Assembly (NCBI RefSeq): GCF_003751625.1
Contig: NZ_RJUL01000007.1
Location: forward strand, 1 to 64,000
Direction of reading: 5' to 3'
DNA length: 64,000 nt
DNA from: Gallaecimonas pentaromativorans
GTDB lineage: Bacteria; Pseudomonadota; Gammaproteobacteria; Enterobacterales; Gallaecimonadaceae
Both the position numbers and the translations under genes were made by a program. This document shows positions 28,561-37,552 of the stretch, piece by piece. The notes below the pieces were generated by a model, which searched no databases, was not told the DNA's origin, and saw nothing but the letters and a program-made list of their open reading frames with translations. How positions within the stretch are numbered: the first letter of the stretch is position 1; each line of letters starts with the position of its first letter.

Positions 28561-29238
28561 TTACTCCACCAGCGCCAGCAGCGCCTTGGCGGTGTCGGCG
28601 GAAGAGGCCGGGTTCTGGCCGGTCACCAACAGGCCGTCGGTCTGCACGTATGAGGCCCAATCGTCACCGCGGCTATATTGGCCGCCATTGGCCTTGAGCA
28701 TGTCTTCAACCAAAAACGGCACCACTTCGGTGAGGCCTACGGCGTCTTCTTCGCTGTTGGTAAAACCGGTGACCTGCTTGCCTTTTACCAGCGGCTGGCC
28801 ATCGCTGCCTTTAACATGGCGCAGCACGCCCGGGGCATGGCACACCGCCGCCACCGGTTTACCAGCCGCCAGGGTGGCCTCAATCAGGGCGATGGAGTCT
28901 TTGTCTTCGGCCAAGTCCCACAGCGGGCCATGGCCGCCAGGATAGAACACCGCGTCAAAGCCGGAAGGGTCGATATCGGCCAGTTTGGCGGTGTTGCCAA
29001 GAGCGGCTACAGCGTCGACATCGGCCTTGAAGCGGGTGGTGTCTTCGGTCTGGGCGTCTGGGTCGTCGCTTTTCGGGTCCAGCGGCGGCTCGCCGCCTTT
29101 GGGAGACGCCAGGGTGATGTCGGCACCGGCATCTTTAAAGGCGTAATAGGGGGCGGCCAGTTCTTCGAGCCAGAAACCGGTTTTTTTGCCGGTGTTGCCC
29201 AGTTGGTCGTGAGAGGTCAATACCATCAGTACTTTCAT
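28561..29238 (-). CDS. DJ-1/PfpI family protein (Hsp31-like)
   Basis: About 225 residues. The nucleophile elbow AAVCHAPGVL carries Cys133 followed by His, as in Hsp31-type glyoxalase III or deglycase-like proteins; the acidic partner is in GFWLEELAAPY. The start at 29238 (MKVLMVL) has AAGGAG at an ideal 8 nt; a GTG at 29247 is also in frame but too close to that site. Together with the upstream reductase it likely detoxifies reactive carbonyls such as methylglyoxal. Protease or chaperone activity cannot be excluded. Confidence 0.85.
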   Translation of the reverse strand: MKVLMVLTSHDQLGNTGKKTGFWLEELAAPYYAFKDAGADITLASPKGGEPPLDPKSDDPDAQTEDTTRFKADVDAVAALGNTAKLADIDPSGFDAVFYPGGHGPLWDLAEDKDSIALIEATLAAGKPVAAVCHAPGVLRHVKGSDGQPLVKGKQVTGFTNSEEDAVGLTEVVPFLVEDMLKANGGQYSRGDDWASYVQTDGLLVTGQNPASSADTAKALLALVE

Positions 29239-29250
29239 GTCATTCACTCC

Positions 29251-30288
29251 TTAGCCTTCGTCACCGACACGGACCACCAATTTGCCGAAGTTCTCCCCTT
29301 TGAGGAGCCCCACCAGCAAAGCCGGTGCGTTCTCCAAACCGTCTTTCACTTCTTCACGGTATTGGATACGCCCTTCTTTGAGCCATTGGGACATCTGGGC
29401 AGAAAACTCGCCGTAGCGGTGGCCATAGTCGTCAAAAATAATAAAGCCTTGCATGGTGATGCGTTTTTTCAGCAGGGTGCCCATCAGCAGCGGCAGGCGG
29501 TCGGGGCCGGCTGGCAGGCTGGTGGCGTTGTACTGGGCAACCAGGCCGCAAAGCGGCACCCGGGCCCCGGTGTTCAGTAGCGGCAGTACGGCGTCGAACA
29601 CCTTGCCGCCGACGTTCTCAAAGTAGACATCGATGCCAGCCGGGCAGGCGGCTTGCAGCTGGGCCTCAAAATCGGCGCTGCGGTGGTCAATGCAGGCATC
29701 AAAACCCAGTTGCTCGGTGGCATAGCGGCATTTGTCTTCGCCGCCAGCCACGCCCACCACCCGCAGCCCCAAAATCTTGCCGATCTGGCCAACGGTAGCG
29801 CCAACCGGGCCGGTAGCCGCCGCTACCACCAGAGTCTCGCCAGCTTTGGGTTTACCGATATCCAGCAGCCCCATGTAAGCGGTAAAACCGGGCATACCCA
29901 TGATGCCGAGGGCATAGGAGGGGTGCCCCGGCTGCTGGCCAAGGTTGGTGAGCATGGCGCCGTCAGACAGGGCATAGTCCTGCCAGCCGGTGTAGCCCAG
30001 CACCCAGTCCCCTTCCTTGAAGCCGTCCAGTTTGGAGGCCACCACCCGGCTGACGGCGCCGCCCACCATCAGCTCACCCAGCGCCACCGGCGGTGCGTAG
30101 GAAGGGGCGTCGCTCATGCGGCCGCGCATATAAGGGTCGAGGGAGAGATACACGGTGCGCAGCAGCACCTTGCCGTCGGTCACTTCGGGGATGGCACTTT
30201 GCTCAAGGCGAAAGTTGTCAGGGCTCGGCTCGCCATGGGGGCGAGACGCCAATACCCATTGCCGGTTAGTGGTGTTCGATTGGGCCAT
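29251..30288 (-). CDS. NADPH-dependent enone reductase (CurA-like MDR)
   Basis: Medium-chain dehydrogenase/reductase of the leukotriene B4 12-hydroxydehydrogenase/CurA group, 345 residues, no zinc ligands. The nucleotide-binding motif AATGPVGATVGQIGK is at about 155-170, and the N-terminal LSLDPYMRGRMSD is the family signature. It should reduce alpha,beta-unsaturated carbonyls with NADPH. First gene of a three-gene operon. AGGAG precedes the ATG. A promoter with an operator between its -35 and -10 boxes lies just upstream. Confidence 0.88.
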   Translation of the reverse strand: MAQSNTTNRQWVLASRPHGEPSPDNFRLEQSAIPEVTDGKVLLRTVYLSLDPYMRGRMSDAPSYAPPVALGELMVGGAVSRVVASKLDGFKEGDWVLGYTGWQDYALSDGAMLTNLGQQPGHPSYALGIMGMPGFTAYMGLLDIGKPKAGETLVVAAATGPVGATVGQIGKILGLRVVGVAGGEDKCRYATEQLGFDACIDHRSADFEAQLQAACPAGIDVYFENVGGKVFDAVLPLLNTGARVPLCGLVAQYNATSLPAGPDRLPLLMGTLLKKRITMQGFIIFDDYGHRYGEFSAQMSQWLKEGRIQYREEVKDGLENAPALLVGLLKGENFGKLVVRVGDEG

Positions 30289-30318
30289 GGAGTTCTCCTG
30301 TCGGCTGACGTTTATTGC

Positions 30319-30348
30319 ATTAGACCAGTCGTCTAGTTGCGATGTAAA
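30319..30348 (-). promoter_or_regulatory. Promoter of the reductase operon with repressor operator
   Basis: On the minus strand TTTACA (30348-30343) and TCTAAT (30324-30319) are separated by 18 bp and each match the consensus -35 and -10 at five of six positions. The inverted repeat TAGAC-N5-GTCTA (30321-30335) sits in the spacer and covers the -10, so a bound repressor would block RNA polymerase. A near-identical operator lies before the repressor gene. Confidence 0.75.
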
Positions 30349-30373
30349 TAAAAGGGCTGCCGGGGCAGCCCTT
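30347..30373 (-). terminator. Terminator of the NemR-like gene
   Basis: Ten-bp perfect arms (30352-30361 and 30364-30373) followed on the minus strand by TTTTATTT. It separates the repressor gene from the reductase operon on the same strand. The T run overlaps the reductase -35 box. Confidence 0.75.
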
Positions 30374-30377
30374 GGGT

Positions 30378-30974
30378 TTAGGTTCGGCTCAGCAGCCGCG
30401 AGGTGGTGGCCAATGCCGAGGCCAGCGGTTTACCGGTGTGGGTAACCTTGGCCAACATGCTGGCCCCCAGCCACATCTGGTACAAAGCATCGGCCAGCTC
30501 GGCCGGGTCGACACTTGGCTCAACGTCGCCTTCTTGCTGGGCAAGGGCGATCTCCCGGGTCAGGCGGGCCAGCAGTTGGCTGGTGCCCTGCTCCAGTACC
30601 TGGCGCATGTCTTCAGACAAGTCGCTGACCTCGGCGCCTAATTTCACCACCAGGCAGCGGCCTTGCAGATCGGTCCCGGCTTGGGTATCCACCCAGCGCT
30701 GCCAATAATCCATCAGCCGTGACACCGCCGTGCCTTGGTTGCTGTCCAAGAGCTGATTAAGCCCGGTCATATAGAGGCTGAAATAGCGCTCCAAAAGGGC
30801 CACCCCAAAGGCTTCCTTGGAACCAAAATAATGGTAGAAGGACCCTTTGGGCACTCCGGAGGAGGTGAGAATTTCGTTTAGTCCCACCGCCGAAAAGCCC
30901 CGGCTCCCCATGATCCGCTGGGCGGTATCGAGGATATGGTCTTTTACGTCGCGGTTGGCAGGGATGCTGTTCAT
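30378..30974 (-). CDS. TetR-family NemR-like electrophile-sensing repressor
   Basis: 198 residues. The N-terminal HTH (GLNEILTSSGVPKGSFYHYF, residues 31-50) and the following FGSKEAFGVALLERY closely resemble E. coli NemR. The segment GRCLVVKLGAEVSDLSEDMR places Cys107 where NemR has its redox-sensing Cys106, and K176 in LGASMLAK matches NemR Lys175. Cys107 is the only cysteine. It should release DNA when modified by reactive chlorine or electrophiles (family knowledge). Two matching operators, one before this gene and one before the reductase operon, suggest autoregulation and control of the operon. Confidence 0.82.
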   Translation of the reverse strand: MNSIPANRDVKDHILDTAQRIMGSRGFSAVGLNEILTSSGVPKGSFYHYFGSKEAFGVALLERYFSLYMTGLNQLLDSNQGTAVSRLMDYWQRWVDTQAGTDLQGRCLVVKLGAEVSDLSEDMRQVLEQGTSQLLARLTREIALAQQEGDVEPSVDPAELADALYQMWLGASMLAKVTHTGKPLASALATTSRLLSRT

Positions 30975-30993
30975 GGCGGCTACCTTAACAACA

Positions 30994-31012
30994 ACTAGAC
31001 CGGTCGTCTAGT
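30994..31012. promoter_or_regulatory. NemR-like operator before its own gene
   Basis: ACTAGAC and GTCTAGT arms (7 bp, perfect) flank CGGTC. The inner 15 bp differ by one base from the operator at 30321-30335. It lies 19 bp before the repressor start codon, a position that allows autorepression. Confidence 0.75.
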
Positions 31013-31108
31013 GCTTTTAAATCCTCAACCAATGGCCACTATCCTACCCCGGTTGCCCTTAAGCGTGCCGTTCTAGATAACCCGATCGCGCTCGACATCG
31101 GCGCCCAG

Positions 31109-31139
31109 CAAAAACGGGCCTCGAGGGCCCGCTTTTTAT
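31109..31139 (-). terminator. Terminator of MexEF-like operon
   Basis: CGGGCC and GGCCCG arms (31115-31120, 31126-31131) extended by A and T runs on each side. It lies just past the stop codon of the RND permease on the minus strand. Confidence 0.75.
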
Positions 31140-31147
31140 TACCGCTT

Positions 31148-34100
31148 TTATGATTGCCTGGCCGGTTGCTCCTCGGCAAAGCCTTCGAAGTGCGGCGTCT
31201 GGCCGTGCTGTTTAAGGGGCCGGTTGCCGCTCAGGCGGCGAAGGCCCACGTAGAACACCGGGGTGAGCATCAGCCCGAACAGGGTGACCCCTATCATGCC
31301 GCTAAACACGGCGATGCCCATGGCTTGGCGCATCTCGGCGCCAGCGCCGGAGCTCAGCACCAGCGGCAACACCCCCATGATAAAGGCGATGGAGGTCATC
31401 AAGATGGGGCGAAGGCGCAGCTTACAGGCCTCGATGGCGGCCTGGACCGGGGTCTTGCCGGTAAATTCCAGCTCCCTGGCAAACTCGACAATCAAGATGG
31501 CGTTCTTGGCCGACAGCCCCACCAGCACCATCAGGCCAATCTGGGTGAAGATGTTGTTGTCGCCGCCGGTGAGCCACACCCCGACCATGGCCGCCAGCAC
31601 ACTCATCGGCACGATAAGCACGATGGCCAGCGGCAGCATCAGGCTTTCGTACTGGGCGGCCAGCACCAGGAACACCAAGAGGATGGTCAGCGGGAACAGC
31701 CACACCGCCGAGTTACCGGCCAAAATTTGCTGGTAGGTCAGCTCGGTCCACTCGTAGCTGATGCCAGGAGGCAGCGTCTCTTGGGCGATGCGGGCAATGG
31801 CATCCTGGGCCTGGCCGGAGGAATACCCTGGCGCCGGGCCGCCGTTGACATCGGCGCTCAAAAAGCCGTTGTAGCGCATCACCCGCTCGGGGCCGTAGCT
31901 GGGCTCGACCTTCATCAGCGCCGCCAGGGGCACCATGTCACCGTTTTGCGAACGAACCTTCAAGCCACCGATATTCTCAGGCTTGGTCCGGTAAGGGGCG
32001 TCGGCCTGCACCCGTACCGTGTAGGTACGGCCAAAGGCATTGAAATCGTTGACATAAGCGCTGCCCAAATAGATAGACAGGGTGTCAAAGATATCTGCCA
32101 GCGGCACCCCCAACTGGCGAGCCTTGGTGCGGTCGATATCGGCGTAGAGCTGCGGCACGTTGAGCTTCCAGTTGCTGTAGATGCCGGTGAGCTCAGGGGC
32201 CTTGGCCGCCTTGGCGGTGAAGTCGGCCACCGCCTTGTTCATGGCGTCGTAACCCAGGTCGCCACGGTCTTCCAATTGCAGCTTAAAGCCACCCGTGGTG
32301 CCAAGGCCTTGCACCGGTGGCGGTGGGAACATGGCGATAAAGGCGTCTTGGATGCCGCCAAAAGCCTGGTTGAGCTGCCCCGCCACTGCCGCGCCGGACT
32401 GGTCGGCTCGCTTACGCTCGGCAAAGGGTTTGAGCACCACAAAGACGATGCCGGAGTTGGGGCTGTTGGTAAAACCGCTGATGGACAGGCCCGGGAACGC
32501 CAGAGTGTCGGCCACGTTGGGGTTGTTCATGGCCAGCTCGCCCATGCGGCGAATAACCGATTCGGTGCGGTCCAGAGTGGCGCCGTCCGGCAGTTGGGCA
32601 AAGCCCACCAGATATTGCTTGTCTTGGGCCGGCACGTAACCAGAGGGCACCGATTTGAGCAGCCCGCCGGTGACGGCGCCAAGGGCCAGATACATCACCA
32701 GCATGGCGCCTTTATGGTTAAGCACCCGGCGCACACCGCCCTGGTAGGTGTCGCTGCCGCGATGAAAGAGCTTGTTAAAGCCGGTAAAGAACCAGCCCAG
32801 GTAGCGCTCCATAAAGCGGGTCAGCCAGTCTTTGGGGGCATCGTGGCCACGCAGCAGCAGGGCCGAAAGCGCCGGTGACAGGGTCAAGGAGTTAAAGGCA
32901 GAGATCACCGTAGAGATGGCGATGGTTACCGCAAACTGCTTGTAGAACTGGCCGGTCAGGCCGCTGAAAAACGCCAGCGGCACGAACACTGCCACCAGCA
33001 CCAGGGCAATGGCGATAATGGGGCCGGACACCTCGCGCATGGCGCGGTAAGTGGCCTCACGGGCGCTAAGACCTGCCTCGATATTACGCTCGACGTTTTC
33101 CACCACCACGATGGCGTCGTCCACCACGATACCGATGGCCAGCACCAGCCCGAACAGGCTCAGCGCATTGATGGAAAAGCCCAGCAGATTCAGCACCGCA
33201 AAGGTACCGACAATGGAAATGGGTACCGCCAGCAGCGGAATAAGCGAGGCCCGCCAAGTTTGCAGGAATACCACCACCACCAACACCACCAGGGCAATGG
33301 CTTCCAACAGGGTGTGGATCACCGACTCAATAGAGGCGCGCACAAACTGGGTGGGGTCATAGGCGATACGGTACTGGACGCCCTCGGGCATCTTTTTGCC
33401 GATCTCCTGCATGATCGCCCGTACCTGGGTGGAGATCTCCAGGGCGTTGGCGCCCGGCGCCTGGTGGATACCGATACCCACCGCCGGCTTGTTGTTCAGC
33501 AGCGACCGCAGCGAATAATCCGCCGCTCCCATCTCGATGCGGGCCACGTCTTTTAAGCGGGTGACGGCGCCATCTTGGGAGGTACGGATGATGATGTTGC
33601 CGAACTCTTCCGGGTCTTTAAGGCGCCCCTTGGCGTTAACCGACAGTTGCAGCTCGGTGCCGGGCAGGCTGGGTGAGCCGCCGATGATACCGGCCGCCGC
33701 CTGCACGTTCTGGCCTTGAATAGCGGAAACAACGTCGCTGGCAGAAAGACCTCGCTCGGCCACTTTTTGCGGGTCCAGCCAAACCCGCATGGCGTACTCG
33801 CCGCCACCGAAGATGGCTACGTCCCCTACCCCTTTAACCCGCGCCAGGCGGTCACGGATATGCAGCAGGGCGTAGTTACGCAGGTAGTCCATGCCGTAGC
33901 GGTCGTTGGGCGACACCAGGTGCACCACCATGGTCAGATCGGGCGAGGCCTTGGTGGTGGTTACCCCCAGGCGCTGCACTTCCTGGGGCAGCTTGGCCTC
34001 GGCCTGAGCCACCCGGTTTTGCACCAGTTGCTGGGCCTTGTCAGGGTCTGTGCCCAGGGCAAACACCACATTCAGGGTCATGGCGCCGTCGGTGGTGGCC

Positions 34101-34348
34101 TGGCTGTTCATATAGAGCATGCCTTCCACGCCGTTGATGGATTCCTCCAACGGCGTGGCCACGGTTTCGGCAATCACCTTGGGGTTGGCGCCGGGGTAAG
34201 AGGCTTTCACCACCACGGTGGGCGGCACCACTTCCGGGTATTCGGAAATGGGCAGCAGCGGCAGGGACACCGCCCCAGCCAGGAAGATCAATACCGACAA
34301 CACCCCGGCAAAGATGGGCCTGTCGATAAAGAAACGGGATAAATTCAT
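31148..34348 (-). CDS. RND multidrug efflux permease (MexF/OqxB-like)
   Basis: Inner-membrane proton-driven efflux transporter of the HAE1 group, 1066 residues, normal length. The opening MNLSRFFIDRPIFAGVLSVL and LPISEYPEVVPPTVVVKASY are very close to MexF. The proton-relay Asp pair is in TM4 (GIVVDDAIVVVENVERNIE) and the second Lys-containing repeat in LVGLSAKNAILIVEFARELE. It overlaps the adaptor gene by 4 bp. Probably exports amphiphilic drugs. No outer-membrane partner is encoded nearby, so a TolC-type channel from elsewhere is needed. Confidence 0.92.
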   Translation of the reverse strand: MNLSRFFIDRPIFAGVLSVLIFLAGAVSLPLLPISEYPEVVPPTVVVKASYPGANPKVIAETVATPLEESINGVEGMLYMNSQATTDGAMTLNVVFALGTDPDKAQQLVQNRVAQAEAKLPQEVQRLGVTTTKASPDLTMVVHLVSPNDRYGMDYLRNYALLHIRDRLARVKGVGDVAIFGGGEYAMRVWLDPQKVAERGLSASDVVSAIQGQNVQAAAGIIGGSPSLPGTELQLSVNAKGRLKDPEEFGNIIIRTSQDGAVTRLKDVARIEMGAADYSLRSLLNNKPAVGIGIHQAPGANALEISTQVRAIMQEIGKKMPEGVQYRIAYDPTQFVRASIESVIHTLLEAIALVVLVVVVFLQTWRASLIPLLAVPISIVGTFAVLNLLGFSINALSLFGLVLAIGIVVDDAIVVVENVERNIEAGLSAREATYRAMREVSGPIIAIALVLVAVFVPLAFFSGLTGQFYKQFAVTIAISTVISAFNSLTLSPALSALLLRGHDAPKDWLTRFMERYLGWFFTGFNKLFHRGSDTYQGGVRRVLNHKGAMLVMYLALGAVTGGLLKSVPSGYVPAQDKQYLVGFAQLPDGATLDRTESVIRRMGELAMNNPNVADTLAFPGLSISGFTNSPNSGIVFVVLKPFAERKRADQSGAAVAGQLNQAFGGIQDAFIAMFPPPPVQGLGTTGGFKLQLEDRGDLGYDAMNKAVADFTAKAAKAPELTGIYSNWKLNVPQLYADIDRTKARQLGVPLADIFDTLSIYLGSAYVNDFNAFGRTYTVRVQADAPYRTKPENIGGLKVRSQNGDMVPLAALMKVEPSYGPERVMRYNGFLSADVNGGPAPGYSSGQAQDAIARIAQETLPPGISYEWTELTYQQILAGNSAVWLFPLTILLVFLVLAAQYESLMLPLAIVLIVPMSVLAAMVGVWLTGGDNNIFTQIGLMVLVGLSAKNAILIVEFARELEFTGKTPVQAAIEACKLRLRPILMTSIAFIMGVLPLVLSSGAGAEMRQAMGIAVFSGMIGVTLFGLMLTPVFYVGLRRLSGNRPLKQHGQTPHFEGFAEEQPARQS

Positions 34349-35538
34349 GCTTTCGGCTCCATGGGAACGGTTTGGGGCGCAACGGTCATGCCTGGGCGCA
34401 CCCGTTGTAGGCCGCTGACCACAATGCTTTCACCGGCTTTGAGGCCGCTTTTCACCAGGCGCAGGTCGCCCACGGCGTCGCCCAGTTGCACCTCGCGGTA
34501 CTGCACCTTGTTGTCGGTGCCCACCACCAGCACGTATTTTTTGTCCTGATCGGTGCCCAGGGCCCGCTCGGTGATCAGCAAGCCGTCGGTGCGCTGGGCC
34601 TGGCCCAGGCGCAGCCGTACAAACTGGCCGGGAATAAGAGTGGCGCCGGCATTACTGAACTGGGCGCGCAGGCGAATGGTGCCGCTGCCGGGGTCAATCT
34701 GGTTATCCACCCACTGCAATTTGCCCAGGATGGGGGTGTTGTCGGTGGCGGCGGTGCCCAGCTCTACCGCCACGGCGCCATATTGGCTGGTGGCACGGTC
34801 GGCGGCGGAAATGCCGCTCAAGGCGCGCATCACCGTTTGTTCGTCGGCGTCAAAGCTGGCGTAGATGGGGTCAACCGAGACAATGCTGGTCAGGGCCTGG
34901 GCGCTGGGGCCGGCGGCCACCAGGTTGCCCTCGGTCACGGTCAGCTTGCCGATGCGCCCGGCGATGGGCGCCTTAACCTGGGTGTAGGAAAGGTTCAGCT
35001 CGGCGGTTTGCAGCTGGGCCTTGGCCGCTTCCAGCTCGGCATCGGACTCCAAGGCCGCGTTTTGGCGCTGGTCCAGGTCGTTCTTGGCAATCACCTTGGT
35101 TTTCCAAAGGCCTTGAGCCCGGTCGTAGTCATTATGGGCCTGGGCTTGGCGCGCCTTGGCAGCGGCCACATCGGCCTTGGCCCTGGCCACTTCAGCGGCG
35201 AAAGGAGCTGGGTCGAGGGTCAGCAGCAGATCGCCTTTATTCACCAGGGCCCCTTCGGTGAAATGACGGCTAAGCAGCATCCCAGACACCCTGGGCCGCA
35301 CCTCAACACGGTTGATGGCATCCAGGTGGCCTGAAAACTCGGCCCAATTGGTAAAGTGGCTGGCCTCAACCTTGGCCACCGACACGCTCACCGCGGCAGG
35401 CGCGGCGGCAGGCGCGGCGGCAGGCTCGCTGGCCTGGGAAGACTCCCAAGGCATCATCAGGGACAAGCCAGCACTGGCGGTCACCAGGGCGGCGGCAAGC
35501 AGCCAGGTATTGCGAACGGGCAGTTTGGGCGCGCTCAT
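34345..35538 (-). CDS. RND efflux periplasmic adaptor (MexE-like)
   Basis: Membrane fusion protein of 397 residues pairing with the downstream permease. N-terminal hydrophobic anchor (about residues 10-28), then an Ala/Pro-rich linker with AAAP repeats, a lipoyl/hairpin region (GLWKTKVIAKNDLDQRQNA coiled coil, LSYTQVKAPIAGRIGKLTV), and beta-barrel domains. First gene of the two-gene operon. The gap upstream holds a 9-bp inverted repeat that may bind a regulator; no regulator gene is adjacent. Confidence 0.9.
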   Translation of the reverse strand: MSAPKLPVRNTWLLAAALVTASAGLSLMMPWESSQASEPAAAPAAAPAAVSVSVAKVEASHFTNWAEFSGHLDAINRVEVRPRVSGMLLSRHFTEGALVNKGDLLLTLDPAPFAAEVARAKADVAAAKARQAQAHNDYDRAQGLWKTKVIAKNDLDQRQNAALESDAELEAAKAQLQTAELNLSYTQVKAPIAGRIGKLTVTEGNLVAAGPSAQALTSIVSVDPIYASFDADEQTVMRALSGISAADRATSQYGAVAVELGTAATDNTPILGKLQWVDNQIDPGSGTIRLRAQFSNAGATLIPGQFVRLRLGQAQRTDGLLITERALGTDQDKKYVLVVGTDNKVQYREVQLGDAVGDLRLVKSGLKAGESIVVSGLQRVRPGMTVAPQTVPMEPKA

Positions 35539-35977
35539 GTCGATTCACCTTCGTTTTAACAGTAAAAAAGGACCCTCACCGGCCAGAAAGAAAAGGGCTT
35601 TCGTCGCCGAATAGGAAATAAAAAATGTCTTGAATTCGTGTACTGCGCCGGGCGGCACAAACCGTGTTTTGGAGAAAACCAAAACACCTATTCACCACGG
35701 TTATAAAATCAATTCATATCAGTGATGTAATTCACGGCATTTTGCCGCTCATGGTTGGATTTATCGGCTGGATAAATACCGGCATTGGTTAGGAGTAAAA
35801 TAGGTTGCCTGGCTAATGGGGGTGTTGGCTTTATTTAATCCCGAGGGCAAGCAATGAATACAATACCGCATTTATCATCCCTTGATTAGTTAGGTATTTC
35901 TGAACACATCTTTCAATCTGGCTCATCAATCAGCGGCTACCTGCCGAAAAAACAGCAAATCTTTCGCCATATCTGCC
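35539..35977. other. Intergenic region, A+T-rich
   Basis: About 440 bp without a credible gene, clearly richer in A+T than the neighbours. It holds the promoter region of the MexEF-like operon and one long inverted repeat (35664-35687). No RNA gene or mobile element is recognised. Confidence 0.5.
35664..35687. promoter_or_regulatory. Inverted repeat upstream of RND operon
   Basis: GTGTTTTGG and CCAAAACAC are perfect 9-bp arms around a 6-nt AGAAAA centre. It lies 126 bp before the adaptor start and is the longest symmetric element in the gap. It may be an operator; no T run follows to make it a terminator. Confidence 0.45.
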
Positions 35978-36949
35978 TTAGGCCATCGCCATCATGGCTT
36001 CATTCGGCAGGCTTTGTTCAGTGGCAAAAAGGCCATCCAGCAAGGCCAGTTCTGCCTCGGGAAGCACCAAGCGGGTTGCCGCCAGGTTTTCGGCCAGATG
36101 CTGGGGGTTACTGGACCCCGGCACCGGCACCAGTGCCGGATAGCGGGCCAGCAGCCAGGCCAGCGCCACTTGTGCGCAGCTGGCCCGGTGGCCCTCGGCA
36201 ATGGCGTGCAGCCGCGCCAGGGAAGGCGCCAGCTGCTGCAAATTAGCACGGCTGAAACGGGGCTGGTCGCGGCGCACATCGCCACGGCGAAAATGGCTGT
36301 GCTGGTCCAACAGCCCACTCAGCAGCCCCTGGCCCAAGGGGCGGCAGGCCACCAGGCCGATGGCCAGCTCCGCGACCAGTGCCAGCATCTGCGGCTCGGG
36401 CCTTTGCCAAAGTGAGTACTCACATTGCACTGCCGCCAGGGGCTGTACCTGGTGAGCACGGCGAATGATATCAGGGCAGCTGTTGGCCATGGCAAAGTAA
36501 CGCACCTTGCCTTCCTTGATAAGCGCCTGCACCGTGCCCGCCACCTCTTCGATGGGCACTTGTGGGTCAAACCTGTCCTGATAAAGGATGTCGATATGGT
36601 CGGTATCGAGCCGGGTCAGGCTGGCCTCTACCACGCCCCGGATATGGTCGGGCCGGCTTTGCGGCGCGTGCAGGGTACCGTCACGGCTGATCTGCGAGCC
36701 AAACTTGGTGGCGATCACCACCTTGTCCCGCACCGGCGCCAGGGCCTGGCCCAGCAAGGCTTCGTTGGTAAAAGGGCCATAGGCTTCGGCGGTATCAAAG
36801 AAACTGACCCCCATATCCACGGCGCTTTGCAGCTGGCGCAGGGCATCGCCATGATTCACCGGCCGGCCATAACCGCCGCTCAGCCCCATGCAACCCAGGC
36901 CCAGCGCCGACACCTGCGGACCAAATTGACCTAATTGTCGTTGCAGCAT
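35978..36949 (-). CDS. Aldo/keto reductase with altered catalytic His
   Basis: About 323 residues of the AKR superfamily, closest in pattern to YakC-type NADP-dependent reductases (MLQRQLGQFGPQVSALGLGC). The start at 36949 has AGGAGA upstream; an in-frame start at 37003 lacks one. Catalytic tetrad: D52 and Y57 in FFDTAEAYG and K82 in IATKFG are present, but the His expected in the YQHR motif is Asp125 (YQDRFDP). This would alter or weaken carbonyl reduction. The gene is divergent from a LysR regulator, a common arrangement, across a 600-bp gap. Confidence 0.85.
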   Translation of the reverse strand: MLQRQLGQFGPQVSALGLGCMGLSGGYGRPVNHGDALRQLQSAVDMGVSFFDTAEAYGPFTNEALLGQALAPVRDKVVIATKFGSQISRDGTLHAPQSRPDHIRGVVEASLTRLDTDHIDILYQDRFDPQVPIEEVAGTVQALIKEGKVRYFAMANSCPDIIRRAHQVQPLAAVQCEYSLWQRPEPQMLALVAELAIGLVACRPLGQGLLSGLLDQHSHFRRGDVRRDQPRFSRANLQQLAPSLARLHAIAEGHRASCAQVALAWLLARYPALVPVPGSSNPQHLAENLAATRLVLPEAELALLDGLFATEQSLPNEAMMAMA

Positions 36950-37552
36950 CGGTATCTCCTGCCAGGAAGTGAGGTGAGAAACGAAAGACAACCAAGCCCT
37001 CAATATGAAGGCGCAGGAAAATCATTCGTGTGATGGTCCGATAAGAATTACAGGGCGAATACAACGGAAACAGGATTCTAACAAGCTCGCTCGTCACTCA
37101 TTAAACTAAATTTCCGAACGCGCTTATTAGTATTTTTCAAGAAATAAGATTTAAAAGATGGCGTTAACTTTACAAATCATTTTTCGATATACGACATATA
37201 CAAAATAAAAATGTAAGTAGCCGCCTCCTATTTTATGCCTGCTTCGGGTTTCATCCTTTTTCAAGACCGGCTTTTAAACGCCATTCTTTCGCGCTGACCT
37301 GTTTTCAGTGTACTGCCAGCATGGCCATATACCGAGCTGCTGCTTCCGCGGTAGGGCCAAGGTTTCCAAGAAAGTGGAGGCGGAGCAATTCCAGGCGGTT
37401 GCCCAAAAGGCATAACACCGATCTTACCAAAGGAAAGTCACGGGCATTAGGAGGAGAGTTGCGTAAGGCCTAATGAAAATAACTCAACAATAATCACTTT
37501 GGTGAGTGATATAAAATAAAACAATTCTCCCCCCCCCTCCATCAGGATCCCC
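36950..37552. other. Long A+T-rich intergenic region
   Basis: About 600 bp between the divergent aldo/keto reductase and LysR genes. The first half is A+T-rich with no open frame; the second half contains a 50-codon basic frame at 37321-37473 that I do not accept as a gene. A palindrome near the LysR start is listed separately. It may include a decayed remnant, but no homology is recognised. Confidence 0.5.
37493..37510. promoter_or_regulatory. Palindrome upstream of LysR gene
   Basis: ATCACT and AGTGAT arms (6 bp, perfect) around TTGGTG, 42 bp before the LysR start. Size and position suit a LysR autoregulatory site. Confidence 0.4.

Noticed and set aside
37321-37473. A 50-codon basic open frame in the aldo/keto reductase-LysR gap
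   Set aside because: No ribosome binding site, no recognised similarity and very Arg-rich composition; treated as chance.
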